This document shows, in pieces, positions 22,503-33,818 of a DNA stretch of 64,000 nt (position 1 is the first letter of the stretch; each line of letters opens with the position of its first letter). Source of the stretch: Lumbricus terrestris (lineage: Eukaryota; Annelida; Clitellata; Crassiclitellata; Lumbricidae); contig OX457037.1 in assembly GCA_949752735.1 (NCBI GenBank), positions 67,335,811 to 67,399,810 of the forward strand, given 5' to 3'. Under the pieces are notes generated by a model. The model ran no database searches, was not told the DNA's origin, and was given only the letters and a program-made list of their open reading frames with translations. The position numbers were made by a program, and so were the translations under genes.

Positions 22503-22790
22503 ATGATTCTAACTCGGGTCAAAGGAAAACGACTACGTCTAAAGTTGCCCTAATAAAGGAACAAAGTAACGAAATTGATCATCTGAAGAAAACTATCGAC
22601 TTGGAAAGAAGGGAAAAAGAGAACTTTCGGCTAGAAAACGAACAACTCAAACTATGTATAAACAGTGAGAAAACGACGAATAAGAAGCTGGAATTTGAAA
22701 ACGACAGATTGAGACAGGATTTGGAGATTCAGCGAAAGACAGTGCAAGATTTGTTGAGGAGAAAAGAAGAATGGAAGAAGACGAAGAAAG
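22503..22790 (+). CDS. TRIM-NHL gene C, exon 2: coiled coil
   Basis: Acceptor ATACAATTTCAG, donor GAAAG|GTAAAT, 288 bp, phase 1 to 1, 96 residues. Lys/Glu/Leu-rich with heptads ('FRLENEQLKLCINSEK'). Clear homologue of gene B exon 2. Confidence 0.83.
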
Positions 22791-22802
22791 GTAAATCACC
22801 TT

Positions 22803-22900
22803 CCAATATCGATCATCTTCTCCTCTTTCTCCTCCTCCTCCTACTCCTTTTCATCCTCCTCCTCCTCCTCCTCCTCCTCATCCTCTTCCTCCTTCTCACA
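22803..22900. repeat. (CTC/CTT)n pyrimidine microsatellite
   Basis: About 95 bp of CTC with CTT and CAT interruptions, right after the exon 2 donor of gene C. The Leu-rich translation is an artefact. Confidence 0.9.
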
Positions 22901-23145
22901 AAACAGATGGCCTGAATTTTAAAGCATTGAGTTCAGGACAGTATTCTTGTTCAAAAGTAGTGAGTTCAAAGCATTAAATCAAATCAAAATGGTTTATTTT
23001 TGCGACTAAATCAAATCAAGTTTCATTACAACATTGGGACAAAGGCGGATTAATTTTTTTCATTGAATGTATGATATATAGGCCTAATTCTCGGTGGCTA
23101 ATTTGTAATCTTTTTAGACATTCGACTGATATGATTGTTTAACAG

Positions 23146-23259
23146 ACCTGATAGCCAAGAATTTGGAAGTCGAACAGAAATGGGAAGAAGAAAGGGAGCG
23201 GTTGACAAAAGAAAAGGAGCAGCTTAACAGCCAGAAATCAGAACCTCAACGATCTCTGG
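23146..23259 (+). CDS. TRIM-NHL gene C, exon 3: coiled coil
   Basis: Acceptor TTGTTTAACAG, donor CTCTGG|GTAAAG, 114 bp, phase 1 to 1, 38 residues, nearly all Glu, Lys, Gln and Leu ('KWEEERERLTKEKEQL'). It extends the coiled coil of exon 2. The isolated exon at 63322..63429 is of the same type. Confidence 0.72.
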
Positions 23260-23373
23260 GTAAAGATTATGGCGAACTTTTGTTTGTCATCAAGGAATGT
23301 GAAAATCTGAAATCTTAGGTTTTGTGTTTCATTTTCTGTGCAGGTTATGTATACTAGGTCTATTATAGGGTTT

Positions 23374-23381
23374 ATGATGAC

Positions 23382-23438
<57 letters not shown>

Positions 23439-23449
23439 GGTGGTGGTGG

Positions 23450-23480
<31 letters not shown>

Positions 23481-23515
23481 AATGATGATGATGATGATGA
23501 TGATGATGACGATAA
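23374..23515. repeat. (GAT)n/(GGT)n microsatellite
   Basis: About 140 bp of GAT with a GGT block in the middle, in intron 3 of gene C. Confidence 0.95.
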
Positions 23516-23944
23516 GATAGTCTCTAAATCGCAATAAGCTCTTTTTAGCCTACTCTGACAGTTTCACTCCCAACGCTGGGTAAAGGAGGAGGGTGACACT
23601 AATCATCTTTTCAATGGCAGGGCCTATTTATAGATAGGCGTAGTGAAGCTTAGCTATAGACGTCAACTGTGTGTAAATGAGATAGTGGTCGCTTAGCCAT
23701 AGGGTAGGCACTAGGCATATAATTATATCCCGCAGTCGATCGATCGAGTCGATCGTAACTTGGCCAAGTCGAGTCGATCGAAAAATCGTCGACTCGATAG
23801 ACTTGCAGCCGAGTTGATCGCTAGCTTTGCCAAGTGGAGTCGATCATTTCAGAGAGATCTTGCTTGTTACATATTAAATTTGAACGACACTGCCATAATT
23901 ATCAGCGATGATCTGTGTCGCCTTCCTCCTTTACCCAGGCTTGG

Positions 23945-24314
23945 CATGGGCGGAGACTTGGGCGGGGACTTGCGGGGGACGAAAACGAGTGGCCGAAGAT
24001 TTTGAGGTCGCGTGACTCCGGCAAAAATTTCTGACGCCTTTTTTAGTCATTCGTCCGAAATGTCGATGAGAAAAACTCAATTTTCTCTTTTCTCTGCCGA
24101 AGAAGTTGGTGACCTTTTTTTAGTCATCACCTTGTTCGAAGATCTCTTCTTCTATCTTCTAACGTTATAACCTCACAGTGTGCTTGAGTGTTTCGTGAAG
24201 TGCGAACATGTCCTAACACATAACGAATGGAAAAGAGACAAATGCATGGGCCGTCCCCTCCACCACACCCATTGAGGAGACCGTCCCTCTGTTCCCCCTA
24301 AGTCTCCGCCCATG
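23945..24314. mobile_element. hAT-like MITE, GGCGGAGAC family, copy 3
   Basis: CATGGGCGGAGACTTGG to AAGTCTCCGCCCATG, perfect 8-bp duplication AGGCTTGG (23937..23944 and 24315..24322). Inside are 'CTTTTTTAGTCATTCG' motifs shared with the other copies. In intron 3 of gene C. Confidence 0.9.
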
Positions 24315-24389
24315 AGGCTTGGGACTGGCCCTGGTAGAATGCAACCAGTGGCGGAATTAATTTCAGAGATATTTCATTTTAGATATTTA

Positions 24390-25220
24390 TATAGCGCCTG
24401 TTCAAGTGTACCTACTCAGAAGCGCTCCCGACCCTACCCAGGCTAGCGAGAACTGTCTTGAGAGTAGAATAGAACGTGGTCTCAAGGGCTCTAGGCATTA
24501 GACGTAGTTCCACAGGGAGCCCATTCCCGAACGCAGGGCTAATAACAGACAAGGCGCGGAGCTGCAGAATAGAAGTGAGCGACCCGGAAACAAGAAGTTC
24601 AACCTGCTTAGAAGAAGGCAGAGATCCAGTGCGTTGGGCGCTTAGGTGGAGCAGAAGAGCTCCTGCAAATAGACAGGGGCCACACCCGCGAGAAAGCAGC
24701 GCCAAACCAAGGAAGAAATCCGTTTAGAAGGGAAGCCAATGCAAAACATCCTGCATATATTCGGTGACCTGACGATGTGACCAATAAGGCGCGCCGCTGT
24801 GCGCAAGACCCGATCAAACACTCAACTCGAGTCGCCGGAAGACCAACATATAGGGCGCTACAGTAGTTAAGACGACAGACAGCAAAAGTGGATGAGCGTT
24901 AAGGCAAAATTGACGGTTAAGGAACGGAACACCAATCTAAGCTGACGCAACTGGTAGCAGCAATTGCGGCATCGCAGGTTGATATGCCGAGTAAAGGTAA
25001 GTTTTTGGTCCAACGTGACACCATAGTCCCGGGCAGAGGATGAGAAGGTAAACTGCGGGAACTCCTGGGCAAGAAAGTCCAGGTCAATTTTGGCGAGCTG
25101 CCGGCGTGTGCCAAGTCAAATAAGCTGAGTTTTAGATGAGTTAAGCCGCAGGCTATTTGAGGACACTCAGATCTCCAGAGTCTCCATTGCCCGGCTCATG
25201 ACCCAGACTGCAGAAATGAC
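24390..25220 (-). mobile_element. CR1-like LINE, C-terminal and 3' fragment
   Basis: On the minus strand: 'NSLRLNSSKTQLI', 'FPQFTFSSSARDYGVTLDQ', 'LAGVAPVYLQELF', 'GNGLPVELRLMPRALETTFY', 'GRVGSASE' and the tail 'GGGAGCGCTTCTGAGTAGG'. Frameshifts and stops throughout. It lies in intron 3 of gene C. Confidence 0.85.
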
Positions 25221-26006
25221 TGCTGGCGTTGTTTTCTCGACTCGAATTAGTAATATTTTACTTACGATTTTGTAGCTACGTCACAAAAGACCTACATGAT
25301 ATAATTCCAGGTTGGACCATTTGCAGTCTTTGAAATTCATGAGTAATAATTTAGATAATGGGATAATAAAAATGCCGCTATCGTTTGCAATTTTAGTCAG
25401 AAGGTCACAGTCCAAGTCGACAAAGTCGATCGAGTTGATTGACTGCAGAGCCCAATCGATCAAATCGCCGAGTCAAGTATATAGGCCATAGGCCATAGGC
25501 CTATTGAAAATGTTTCGATGGCAAAATTCTTTGACTTCAAGGACTGACATTTAGTTTTAAGAAATCAGTTTGGCCAAACGTTATACATAAAAATTGCTAC
25601 AAGTTTTAAAAGCTGTGCAATCTTTTATGACAAAATGTCGTGTAACTTTATTAGTATAGGTAATCGACCTATTCACGGTTGCATGCTCTACCAGTTGCAC
25701 TGTAGGCCTAACGCTTTCTCCCAGAGATCCGTTCGACGGTCGACCTTGATGCACTTTTGTTCTCATGACTGTCTTTCTACCTCTCTCTGGATTTTTTTCA
25801 TGTCTAGATTTACCTATCGATGTATATTCGAGACGATGCAGATTCCTCTAGTGCGTCTTCACCTTTATTGTCTATCTGCTCTGCAGGTAGGCAATAATAA
25901 TTATAGTCTTCATTGAAAATATGATACTAGGCCTAACGGTTCAGTTCATAAAGTCATACACTGAAAAGACTTTCAAATTATTTTAAAGAATTCTCTCTGT
26001 TTCCAG

Positions 26007-26902
26007 GCAAAATTCGAAGCGAATATAAATTGGATCCGATTTTACTTCAAACGATCAGAACAAAGGCCGCAGCAGAACAAAAGAAATCGTTCGCTGGATT
26101 GACGATCTTAGACAATGAACTGTTTGTTTTGAGTGAGATGAGTTCAGAGGTTGAAGTTTACTGTTCGATAACCTTACGTTTGGCACGTCAATGGAATCTG
26201 AAGGAATTAATTCGACCGCAGGATATAGTATCCTGCAACACAAATAAATGTCTCTACATCTTCGATTACAAAGGCTTTTTAAGCTGGTCGAACGAAATCT
26301 TGAGAGTTGATCCAAATGGAAATATGATAAACAAATGGTCGACAGGAAACAATTTTGGGTACAGCCTCTCTGTAACAAACGAATCGAATATCATTTTGCC
26401 AGTTTATAGCTCAAAGAAATTAAATGAATATTCTCCAGATGGACAATTGATCCGAGCTTTACATATACAAGCTGGCAACAATAATTACTTTTGTGAATTG
26501 TGGCATGCTGTAAAACTGACCAATGGTCGTTTCGTGGTCAGTCTTCGCTCTGAATATTTATTTTCTGGTTGGCTCTCTCCTCGCCATGGTTTGTGTGTAG
26601 TGGATAGATCTGGAATACCTGAGAAGCTGTTTGGTAAAGAATATACAGCAAACATTGGATATGTGAATGTTCCATTCCATTTGGCGGTCAATAGAAATGG
26701 ATTTGTGATGGTCGCTGATCGAGAGAACAGTCGAGTTTTGTTATTTGATTCAGATCTGGAATTCAAGAGGGAGATTCTCTCGAAAGAGGAAAAACACGGA
26801 TTACGACGTCCATCGAGGATTCTTCTCGATGAGTCAAACGATCAATTGTATGTGGCTGACAATGAACCGAACAATCAAAGAATCTTGATTTTCAAATCAT
26901 AG
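26007..26902 (+). CDS. TRIM-NHL gene C, last exon: NHL-like beta-propeller
   Basis: Acceptor CTGTTTCCAG, phase 1, ends TAG at 26900..26902, about 298 residues. Conserved blades: 'RPQDIVSCNTNKCLYIFDYK', 'LWHAVKLTNGRFVV', 'GFVMVADRENSRVLLFDSDL' and 'DQLYVADNEPNNQRILIF'. The open, conserved frame argues that the gene was functional until very recently, or is functional now, despite the exon 1 frameshift. Confidence 0.9.
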
Positions 26903-27214
26903 CCTATGGGCCTAATTATCATTAAGCTTACATTACTAATTACAGTTTTTCCAATGAAGCATTTGACTGAATTTTAGAAAATCGGTTTGAGAGCTTCCAT
27001 ATGGTGCTAACGCTTCTGCTTTCTCAATTTGATAAATTGTTGCACATAATCCTAGCTTAATTTATTCATATAGACTCTGACTCAATGTACTCATTGTAAT
27101 GTGTTCAGAGCTTATTTTCTGGTGATGGCGTCATATAAATAATTTTCGTTAAACAGATGACTTTTGCTTGCCTTGTTTTTACGTTTGGCCCATTTGTCGC
27201 GTTTGAACTTTTTT

Positions 27215-27285
27215 TGTCAGACTAATTAGGCCTATGTGTCATTCTGTGAGAGGCGCTATACAAATGTATAAATACAATACAAGTA
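27215..27285 (+). mobile_element. CR1-like LINE 3' tail scrap
   Basis: 'GAGAGGCGCTATACAAATG' followed by 'AAATACAATACAA', the terminal motif of the CR1-like family; nothing longer is preserved. Confidence 0.5.
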
Positions 27286-27809
27286 TGACGAGTTAGATTA
27301 CCGTAATTTTGTAATACGAATCTTTTGACATCCATTCCATTGTACAAAAGTTAATGTTGGCCATGACAGCTCTCGCTGACCGTTACGTGAAACTGAAGGG
27401 TAAGAGGTTGAAATCCCGGAAAACAATGCAACTAAGAGAACATGCAAATCTACCAAAAATAATAGGCCTATTTCCAGTTGAAATTTATATTTCTGTAACC
27501 CGAACTGCAGGCAATGCCAGGCATGCACAGAAGCCAACCAAAGAACTTCACATTTGCAGCCTTCAATTTGTATCCCTACGGCTAAGCGACACATTTCGTA
27601 AGCTACTATAGACTGATAAACGGAAGGAACTAAACCAGCAGTGCCACGTGCAGAAAGGACGAGGTCGGTCGAACAAATTATCTACGATGTTGGATGTCAT
27701 TGGTTTGATCAGCCCTGCTGAACCATGGCCTTCTAAATAGGTATAGTCCTACAGTATTGGCTGAACCCTGCAGTTGCATGAAGAAGAGAGCGGAAATTGA
27801 ATCAAATCA

Positions 27810-27855
27810 TCCATGATGATGATGGTGATGACGACGACGACGACGATGATGATGG

Positions 27856-27887
<32 letters not shown>

Positions 27888-27891
27888 GTGG

Positions 27892-27932
<41 letters not shown>

Positions 27933-27937
27933 CTGAG

Positions 27938-27987
<50 letters not shown>

Positions 27988-27991
27988 TGAC

Positions 27992-28025
<34 letters not shown>

Positions 28026-28060
28026 ATAATAACGATAATGATACTAATAATAAATGGTAG
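27810..28060. repeat. (GAT)n/(GAC)n microsatellite, ~250 bp
   Basis: Alternating GAT and GAC tracts that end in GATAAT-type units. The Asp-rich and Met-rich reading frames across it are artefacts. Confidence 0.95.
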
Positions 28061-28335
28061 CGATATATTAAATTTCCCGATTATAACTCATCATCATCTC
28101 CAGTCCAAAGCGAGGTTTAAATTCATGTAAAACACGGCTTTCACGACAGAATTAAACTTGTAGGCTAGGTCTACGATATTTTACAAAATAAGTTGTGCCT
28201 ATTCTTTCGAATATAAGTCAAGCATAGCCTAATATGGTTTATGGCTCTTTATGCCAAAGAACTGTCATAAGTCAAATTTTGTGTTGACGCTCCTTAGAAC
28301 TTTATTTTGATTGAAGTGACAAGCATTCTCATTTT

Positions 28336-28419
28336 GGTATATTGCTATTGCTATTGCTTGGGGGCGGTAGCGTTTAATGCGGTACCGCACCCCCTAAGGC
28401 TAAGCAATAGCAATATACC
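28336..28419. repeat. 84-bp hairpin, perfect 17-bp outer arms
   Basis: GGTATATTGCTATTGCT pairs exactly with AGCAATAGCAATATACC. Inside, 'GGGGGCGGTA' pairs with 'TACCGCACCCCC' apart from one bulge, around a loop GCGTTTAATGCGG. It could be a minimal inverted-repeat transposon or a pre-miRNA-like fold; nothing decides between them. Confidence 0.7.
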
Positions 28420-28447
28420 TCGCATTGGTTAACACGCTGGCATGAAG

Positions 28448-28979
28448 GGTTCCACGACAACTGGTCTACCGACAACTCGTCTCCGGACAATTATTGGTCT
28501 AACGACAACTGGTCTACAGACGAATAGTATTGATGAAATAGAAGCTGGATTTATGAAAATGGTTTGTTAGCTTAAATGGAAGCTGGATCGATGATTTTAT
28601 TCATGTATTTCGACATGCATCCAGCTTCTACTTCAGATCTAAAAATACCTTCATCCAGCTTCTATTTCTCACCCGTTATTTTCGTCAATCCTGCTTCTAT
28701 TTCAGATATAAAACAACACCCTTATCCAGCTTCCATTCCTTAGGCGTTTTTCGTCAATCCAGCTTCTATTTCACCATCAAAAGAGCCATCATCCAGATTT
28801 CATTTCTCTTGCGTTTTTTCATCAATCCGACCTCCATTTCACCTGTAAAAACTTTCATCCAGCTTCCATTTCTCAAGCGCTGGATCAGTTGTCTGTAGAC
28901 CAGTTGTCGTAGACGAATTGTCCGGAGACCACTTAATTGTCGTTAGACGAGTTGTCGTTAGACGAGTTGTCGTGACACC
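28448..28979. mobile_element. Iterated-end element 2 (GACAACTGGTCT type), 532 bp
   Basis: The left end GGTTCCACGACAACTGGTC and the right end (reversed GGTGTCACGACAACTCGTC) are bordered by a 9-bp duplication GGCATGAAG (28439..28447 and 28980..28988). Both ends hold several copies of a 'CGACAACTSGTCT' unit in inverted orientation, with 'CTCCGGACAAT' in each. The middle (28590..28880) has about seven copies of 'ATCCAGCTTCTATTTC'. No coding frame. Same architecture as 40047..40807 and 62300..62745. Confidence 0.82.
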
Positions 28980-28988
28980 GGCATGAAG

Positions 28989-30099
28989 AGCGAGAGGAAC
29001 CGAGATCGCGCTCCGTAGGGCGGTCGTGCATGCTTCGAGTTTGCACTTTGCAGGCTGTCCTTTTTAATAATTAAGGTTTATGCATTCTGTAATTTGCGTT
29101 TTGTGAACTGTTTCAATTGCAAAATTAATGTGCACTGTTGCTGGATGCGGTCTCTCAACTGGATTGTTTCAATAAAGAAAATGTTATTATACGCGAGTTT
29201 TGGTGTCGTAAGGCACCAATATTATTCTCATCGGGGAAACCCACATAGAAACCCAGCTCAAATTAGGCATACAGGCTACTGTAGCCAGTGCTGAAAGTGG
29301 TTCCAAACACTAGCCGGATCTGAGATAATCTATTCACATGGGGAATGAAGGTATGGAGATGAACGAGCGGTCGAAGGACGATCGTCGAGGCACCCAGCGC
29401 CGAGAAGGGAAGGATTTGGGGAGAATATGTGCCCCTCACAACCGTTAAATTTGTTGACTTTTCTAACTCTAATCGCAGTATTTTCCAGCTGTCATCTTAA
29501 CAAAATTGCTGTAATATTTCAGTGCTAGTGGAAATGGTCTAAGACTTTGAAAGATGCGCTAATAGAAATAATAATGATAATTTCTTTATTCATCAAGCTC
29601 AGAAACTCAATTCTGCCGCTTCTTCAGTGCAGTTGTCAAGATTTATGTGTTGTGTACAGTAACTATACTACCGTAGGCCTACTGCTGGAGCGATTTTCTA
29701 TTTTCGAACAACTGCACTGGTGAAGATCTGAGGGATAATGGACTATGAAATGCGTAACGTCGGTCGTGAGAAGGCTATAATTTCATACTATGCTGGCACA
29801 TCAAAACTTGGTTCTTGATGTTACTCACTCTTACTGTATACACATATCCTACATTTGCATTGCATTAACCTAATGTACTTGACAACAATCCATGGTCTCA
29901 TATTGGCATGTCTGAACAAGTGGACTTCATAATTATAGGCCTACATTTTGTGGGCCTACTTCGATTGTCAAAATTATTTCAAAGCAATAAAATAGAAGAG
30001 TAAATTTAACAAAGATACATTTTAACCGGAACTCAAGTGCCATGCAGCGCATTATGAAATGGCGTCATAATAATTCTTATTATGTACGCTGGATGCTCA
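28989..30099. other. No gene seen; tRNA-like relic at the left edge
   Basis: The flanks of the preceding element, rejoined across its duplication, resemble a tRNA-derived sequence ('GGTTAACACGCTGG', then 'AGCGAGAGGAACC'). The rest is AT-rich, with no supported gene. Confidence 0.4.
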
Positions 30100-30399
30100 G
30101 GTTTTTTTTTTGGGGGGGGGGCTGAATTTGAGGGGAAAATTTTTTCCATTTCAGCCGCCATAATTTCTGACGACCTTTTTTAAGTCATTCGATCGAAATC
30201 TTGGTAAACGGTCCTTGTCATATCCGCCAAACCCGTCTAGCAAACCTCGCGCGTACCTTTACGTTCACATTTTGGGAGGAGGCTAAATTAAGGCGTTAAT
30301 CGTCCAGATATTTCATTTTTACATGAAAAAAAAGGAATGACCTTTTTTGTTAGGGGTGGGCTTAGCCCCCGCCCCCAATCCCCCTAGCGCCGCTACTGA
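30100..30399. mobile_element. Decayed MITE (GGCGGCGC family)
   Basis: The right end CCTAGCGCCGCTACTG is the inverted form of the CAGTGGCGGCGCTAGG end seen at 209. The inside has 'GACGACCTTTTTTAAGTCATTCG'-type motifs shared with the GGCGGAGAC family. The left end begins in a T/G run and is not clear. Confidence 0.5.
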
Positions 30400-31384
30400 A
30401 TAATAGACGAATGTTGATTCGTTGAACAAGCCTACAACACGTCTTGTGTGTCAGTTTACCGTCTTTTTTGTAACGTTGGCGCCCCCACAGTTTTGCTGAA
30501 CAGGGTCTCACATTTATTAATCCGGCCGTGAAGCTCGCAATCACAGTTCAAAATCTCTTACTTAACGACGAGTAGTCGATTTTTTAAAATAAAGTTATCC
30601 AATAATTGTCAGGCTCGTTCGTGATTGGTCTATAGGCGCGTTAAATTAATATAACTAAGCTACTCAAAGAAAGCCTCCCGGATTCAGACAAGTCTACCGG
30701 GATGGCTGGTCATCATAGTCTTTAGAATGACACCATTATCGTCACACTAGACCTATGTGTTCATGGTCTATCATGGTCTATTCATTCTTGACTCGAAAAT
30801 GCTAAGCCTGAGATGCCGAGTAGAAAACGCATTCAGAGCCATCAATAGTTTCTGCTTTTGAACTTCTGAATAACTGAGAAAATTCTTTTGTATTTTATGC
30901 ATTCAAAAGAGGTTTAGACACTGTTAAGAAATGCAAAGTAGAGTGTGCTTTGTCGATGATGACAGTAGGATAGTAGGCCTAGGCCCTAGCTGACGCATAT
31001 ATGAGTAGGCATGGAATGTCCAATTCTTTCTTTATGTGCAGATGTGGAATTTGTAGCTTTAGAGTCAGCGTTAAATATAACTACTACGGTAGGCCTACTA
31101 CACACCCTACGCGATTTCTATGGGCATGCAAGCCAGCATGATGATTAAGCTCTAATACCGTCGATGTCTTAGACGTGTGTGATGAAAGAAGAAAAGTACT
31201 TGAAGGCTCCATTATAAATCATTCAGGTTACCGGTTGGGATGTATAACTTCTAAGAATTACACTGACAAATAATCCAAACCTCCATTGAACCGGCTTCCT
31301 ATTTTATAAGACTAACCTGAAAAAGATGCATAGAACTAAGAGTTGAGCTATTCTCACTCCGCATTGATTTTTCAATTAAATGTT

Positions 31385-31735
31385 TATGATGACTTTAGAT
31401 TATAGAACACACCAAGCAGCTTTACATGCTAGGCTACTCAGGAGCGCTCCCGACCCAAAGTCCGGCTAAGGAAAACAGACTGAGTTAGAGTAGAACGATC
31501 GTCAATGGCATTCTGCGCATTGTCATAGAGAGCAGTTTCATATGCTAGCGGCAGCTAGCCTACTCAGAAGCGCACCTACCTAAAGTCCGGCTAAGGAAAA
31601 CAGACTGAGTTAGAGTAGAACGATCGTCAATGGCATTCTGCGCATTGTCATAGAGAGCGCGTTACAGATTGCAAGGCCAGCAACGGAAACTTGAAGTCCG
31701 CGACCGGAGGACAAGAAGCTTAATTAGTCTATATT
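31385..31735 (-). repeat. CR1-like 3' tail, tandemly duplicated
   Basis: Two copies (about 31436..31535 and 31560..31656) of the same segment starting CTACTCAGGAGCGCTCCCGA, both with 'AAAGTCCGGCTAAGGAAAAC' and 'GTAGAACGATCGTCAATGGC'. The unit is part of the minus-strand 3' region of the CR1-like LINE. Confidence 0.8.
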
Positions 31736-31759
31736 ATATAAACAGAGGCCACACCAGTC

Positions 31760-32000
31760 CAGTGGCGTAGCCAGGAATTTATGATGAGGGGGTTTGTTTT
31801 TTTTTGCCTGGCACCAACCCAACAATATTACAGCAAATAAAAATGGAATAAAGTAACAAAGGAAATAAAGTAAAAAAACAATTGTTACTACAAGCAATTG
31901 TTTTGTTTTTCTTATTTAAGTGGATAAATAACTTTAAAAAACTTTTTTCCTAGGCCAATGAGGGGGTTTAACCCCCGAAACCACCTTGTCTACGCCACTG
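31760..32000. mobile_element. MITE with CAGTGGCGTAGCCAGG ends
   Basis: Starts CAGTGGCGTAGCCAGGAATTT, inverted at the right as 'CTTGTCTACGCCACTG'. About 45 bp of flank ('ATTATATAAACAGAGGCCAC') is present on both sides, far longer than a target duplication. Same family as 8732..8892. Confidence 0.75.
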
Positions 32001-32674
32001 AGCTTAGTCTGCATACATTATATAAACAGAGGCCACACCCGTCAGAGAGCGTCAAACCGAGGCAAGTGATTCGCTGCGGGAAAGAGAACCAATGCATGAC
32101 AATGATGATGACATCCCGCATATAATCGGCAACATGCGATCCAAGCAGTCAAAGACTCAAAGCACAGCGGCCTACACAATAGGACTGTAACGGTTTCCTC
32201 CACAATATTATTTAGACCGAGCAGGAGGCCTGTCTGTAATGAAAACGAGTTTTACATATTTATAAAAGGGTATTTACAAGCGATCAGTCATAAACAGTTG
32301 GGCAGACAGTCATTTATTGTTGAACAGTGTTGTGAAAATGACGCTGTCATGAGGAGACGACGTTCTCTAACAATAAGCACTTTACAAAGGACTGCTTTAT
32401 TTATCGACACACCCATTCGTTTTCAGGGACATACATCAACCGCCGGGTATTTTACGGGAACTCAGTCAACCGACACAGTTAGGGCTACCCTGCTGTAGAA
32501 GCTGCAGGAGAACTGAGCCTGTGTAAAACGCATTGATATAAGCAAATAACTGTATGCCGTTTCATGCAAGGCGGATTATGTGTAATAATATTATTATAGG
32601 CTACAATTTCACCAAACTCTCTCTGCATGAATACAAAACAACTCTAAGGTTAACTCCAGACAAAAAAGGTCAGC
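32001..32674. other. Upstream region of gene D
   Basis: No frame recognised. It holds the presumed promoter and 5' UTR. I see no convincing TATA element. Confidence 0.4.
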
Positions 32675-33818
32675 ATGGATGCGGCGAATATTCTGAACGT
32701 TATGGAGGAACTCCGGGATATAACGGAATGCTGTATTTGCAACGACATTTTCTCTGATCCTCGAGTGTTGCCTTGCGTTCATTCGTTTTGTCTTAAATGT
32801 CTAGAACAGACTCAATCTGTGTCACGCAAGATTCAAGAAGGAATTACAATCTCTTGTCCAATCTGTCGGCAGGAGTTCGCTCTCCCACTGGAAGGATTTT
32901 CAGGACTCCAGAAGAACTTCTTCATGGAAAGACTGGCCAAGATGGCTGCAACACTTAACCCGAAAACTCACCAACCATGTGAAGCGTGTCTTGAGAACAA
33001 TGACTCAACACCAGCGACAGAGATGCCCGCAGCAACGATGTATTGCTCGGAATGTCGTCAGAAACTTTGCGGTGATTGCTGTGAACTTCACAAGAAAAAC
33101 AAACTTCTCAAAACACACAGACTTCTCACTTTGGGTGGCGATGGGTTATTAGTCGCACACGACATCGCTCTACTGGAGACGTTTGCGCAGAAATTATGCG
33201 ACGTTCACGAGAAGAACTACCTCGATTCGTATTGCAAGGACTGCAATGAAGTTGTCTGTGCGTGGTGCTTCATAGAAAACCACCAGACCCACAGCTGGTC
33301 AAGCATCGACAGGATCTTAGACGATTTTCATGAACAGGTTGGTCAGAATCTTTCCAAACTGTCCGGCTGTTTGAGAGACATCTTGCGGAGACGTCAAGAA
33401 CTGGATAACGATAGCAGTAAATTTCTTCAGACAATTCAAAACCTCGAGTTGACTATTATCCAAACTCGTGACGAGTTTAAAAGACGGTTGGACGATGACG
33501 CTAAGTCGCTGCTGGTGGAATTGTCCTCCATAAAGCAGAGGCGACTGAAGGACATTGAAAATGCAAGTAGCGGAGTTGAGCATCAGTTGGTGATATTCGA
33601 GAGTTTCTTGAGATACTGTGACGAGATGAAGACCAAAGGAACGGCTAGTGACATTTGTTTGGCTTTGGACGATTTAGACAAAAGAGCAGATGAATTGTCT
33701 GCTATGCATGGCCATTTAATGCAGCTACAGATTCCGGCGCTTGACATCTCCTTCCAAAAGTCCAGTTTCAACGAAATATTTCTCACGAAGGACCAGAATC
33801 TGATCGGAGAATTCTGCG
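32675..33818 (+). CDS. TRIM-NHL gene D, exon 1: RING, two B-boxes, coiled coil
   Basis: ATG in GTCAGC-ATGG, 381 residues plus one base. RING C3HC4: C19, C22, C34, H36, C39, C42, C61, C64. Two B-boxes follow ('CEACLENNDS...MYCSECRQKLCGDCC' region and 'CDVHEKNYLDSYCKDCNEVV' region), then a coiled coil to about residue 340. Donor TGCG|GTAAGG, phase 1, joins 36022..36168 and 36383..37260 into an open frame of about 722 aa. It is clearly more diverged from B and C than those are from each other. Confidence 0.92.

Larger units (their letters stand above)
23733..25445. mobile_element. Possible hAT-like element with iterated GTCGAT ends
   Basis: The left end CAGTCGATCGATCGAG is followed by several GTCGATCG/AGTCGA words to 23850. 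The right end is the inverted CAGTCAATCAACTCGATCG with similar words back to about 25410. Inside are a GGCGGAGAC MITE and a CR1-like LINE piece. I could not match a target duplication, so the boundaries are tentative. Confidence 0.45.

Noticed and set aside
23238..23534. Ile/Thr-rich and Met/Val-rich frames
   Set aside because: Translation of a GAT/GGT microsatellite.
27797..28130. Poly-Asp and poly-Met/Thr reading frames
   Set aside because: Translation of a GAT/GAC microsatellite.
31752..32008. 8-bp target duplication for the MITE at 31760
   Set aside because: The flanks share about 45 bp, not an 8-bp octamer next to the ends, so this copy was probably reshuffled by recombination.
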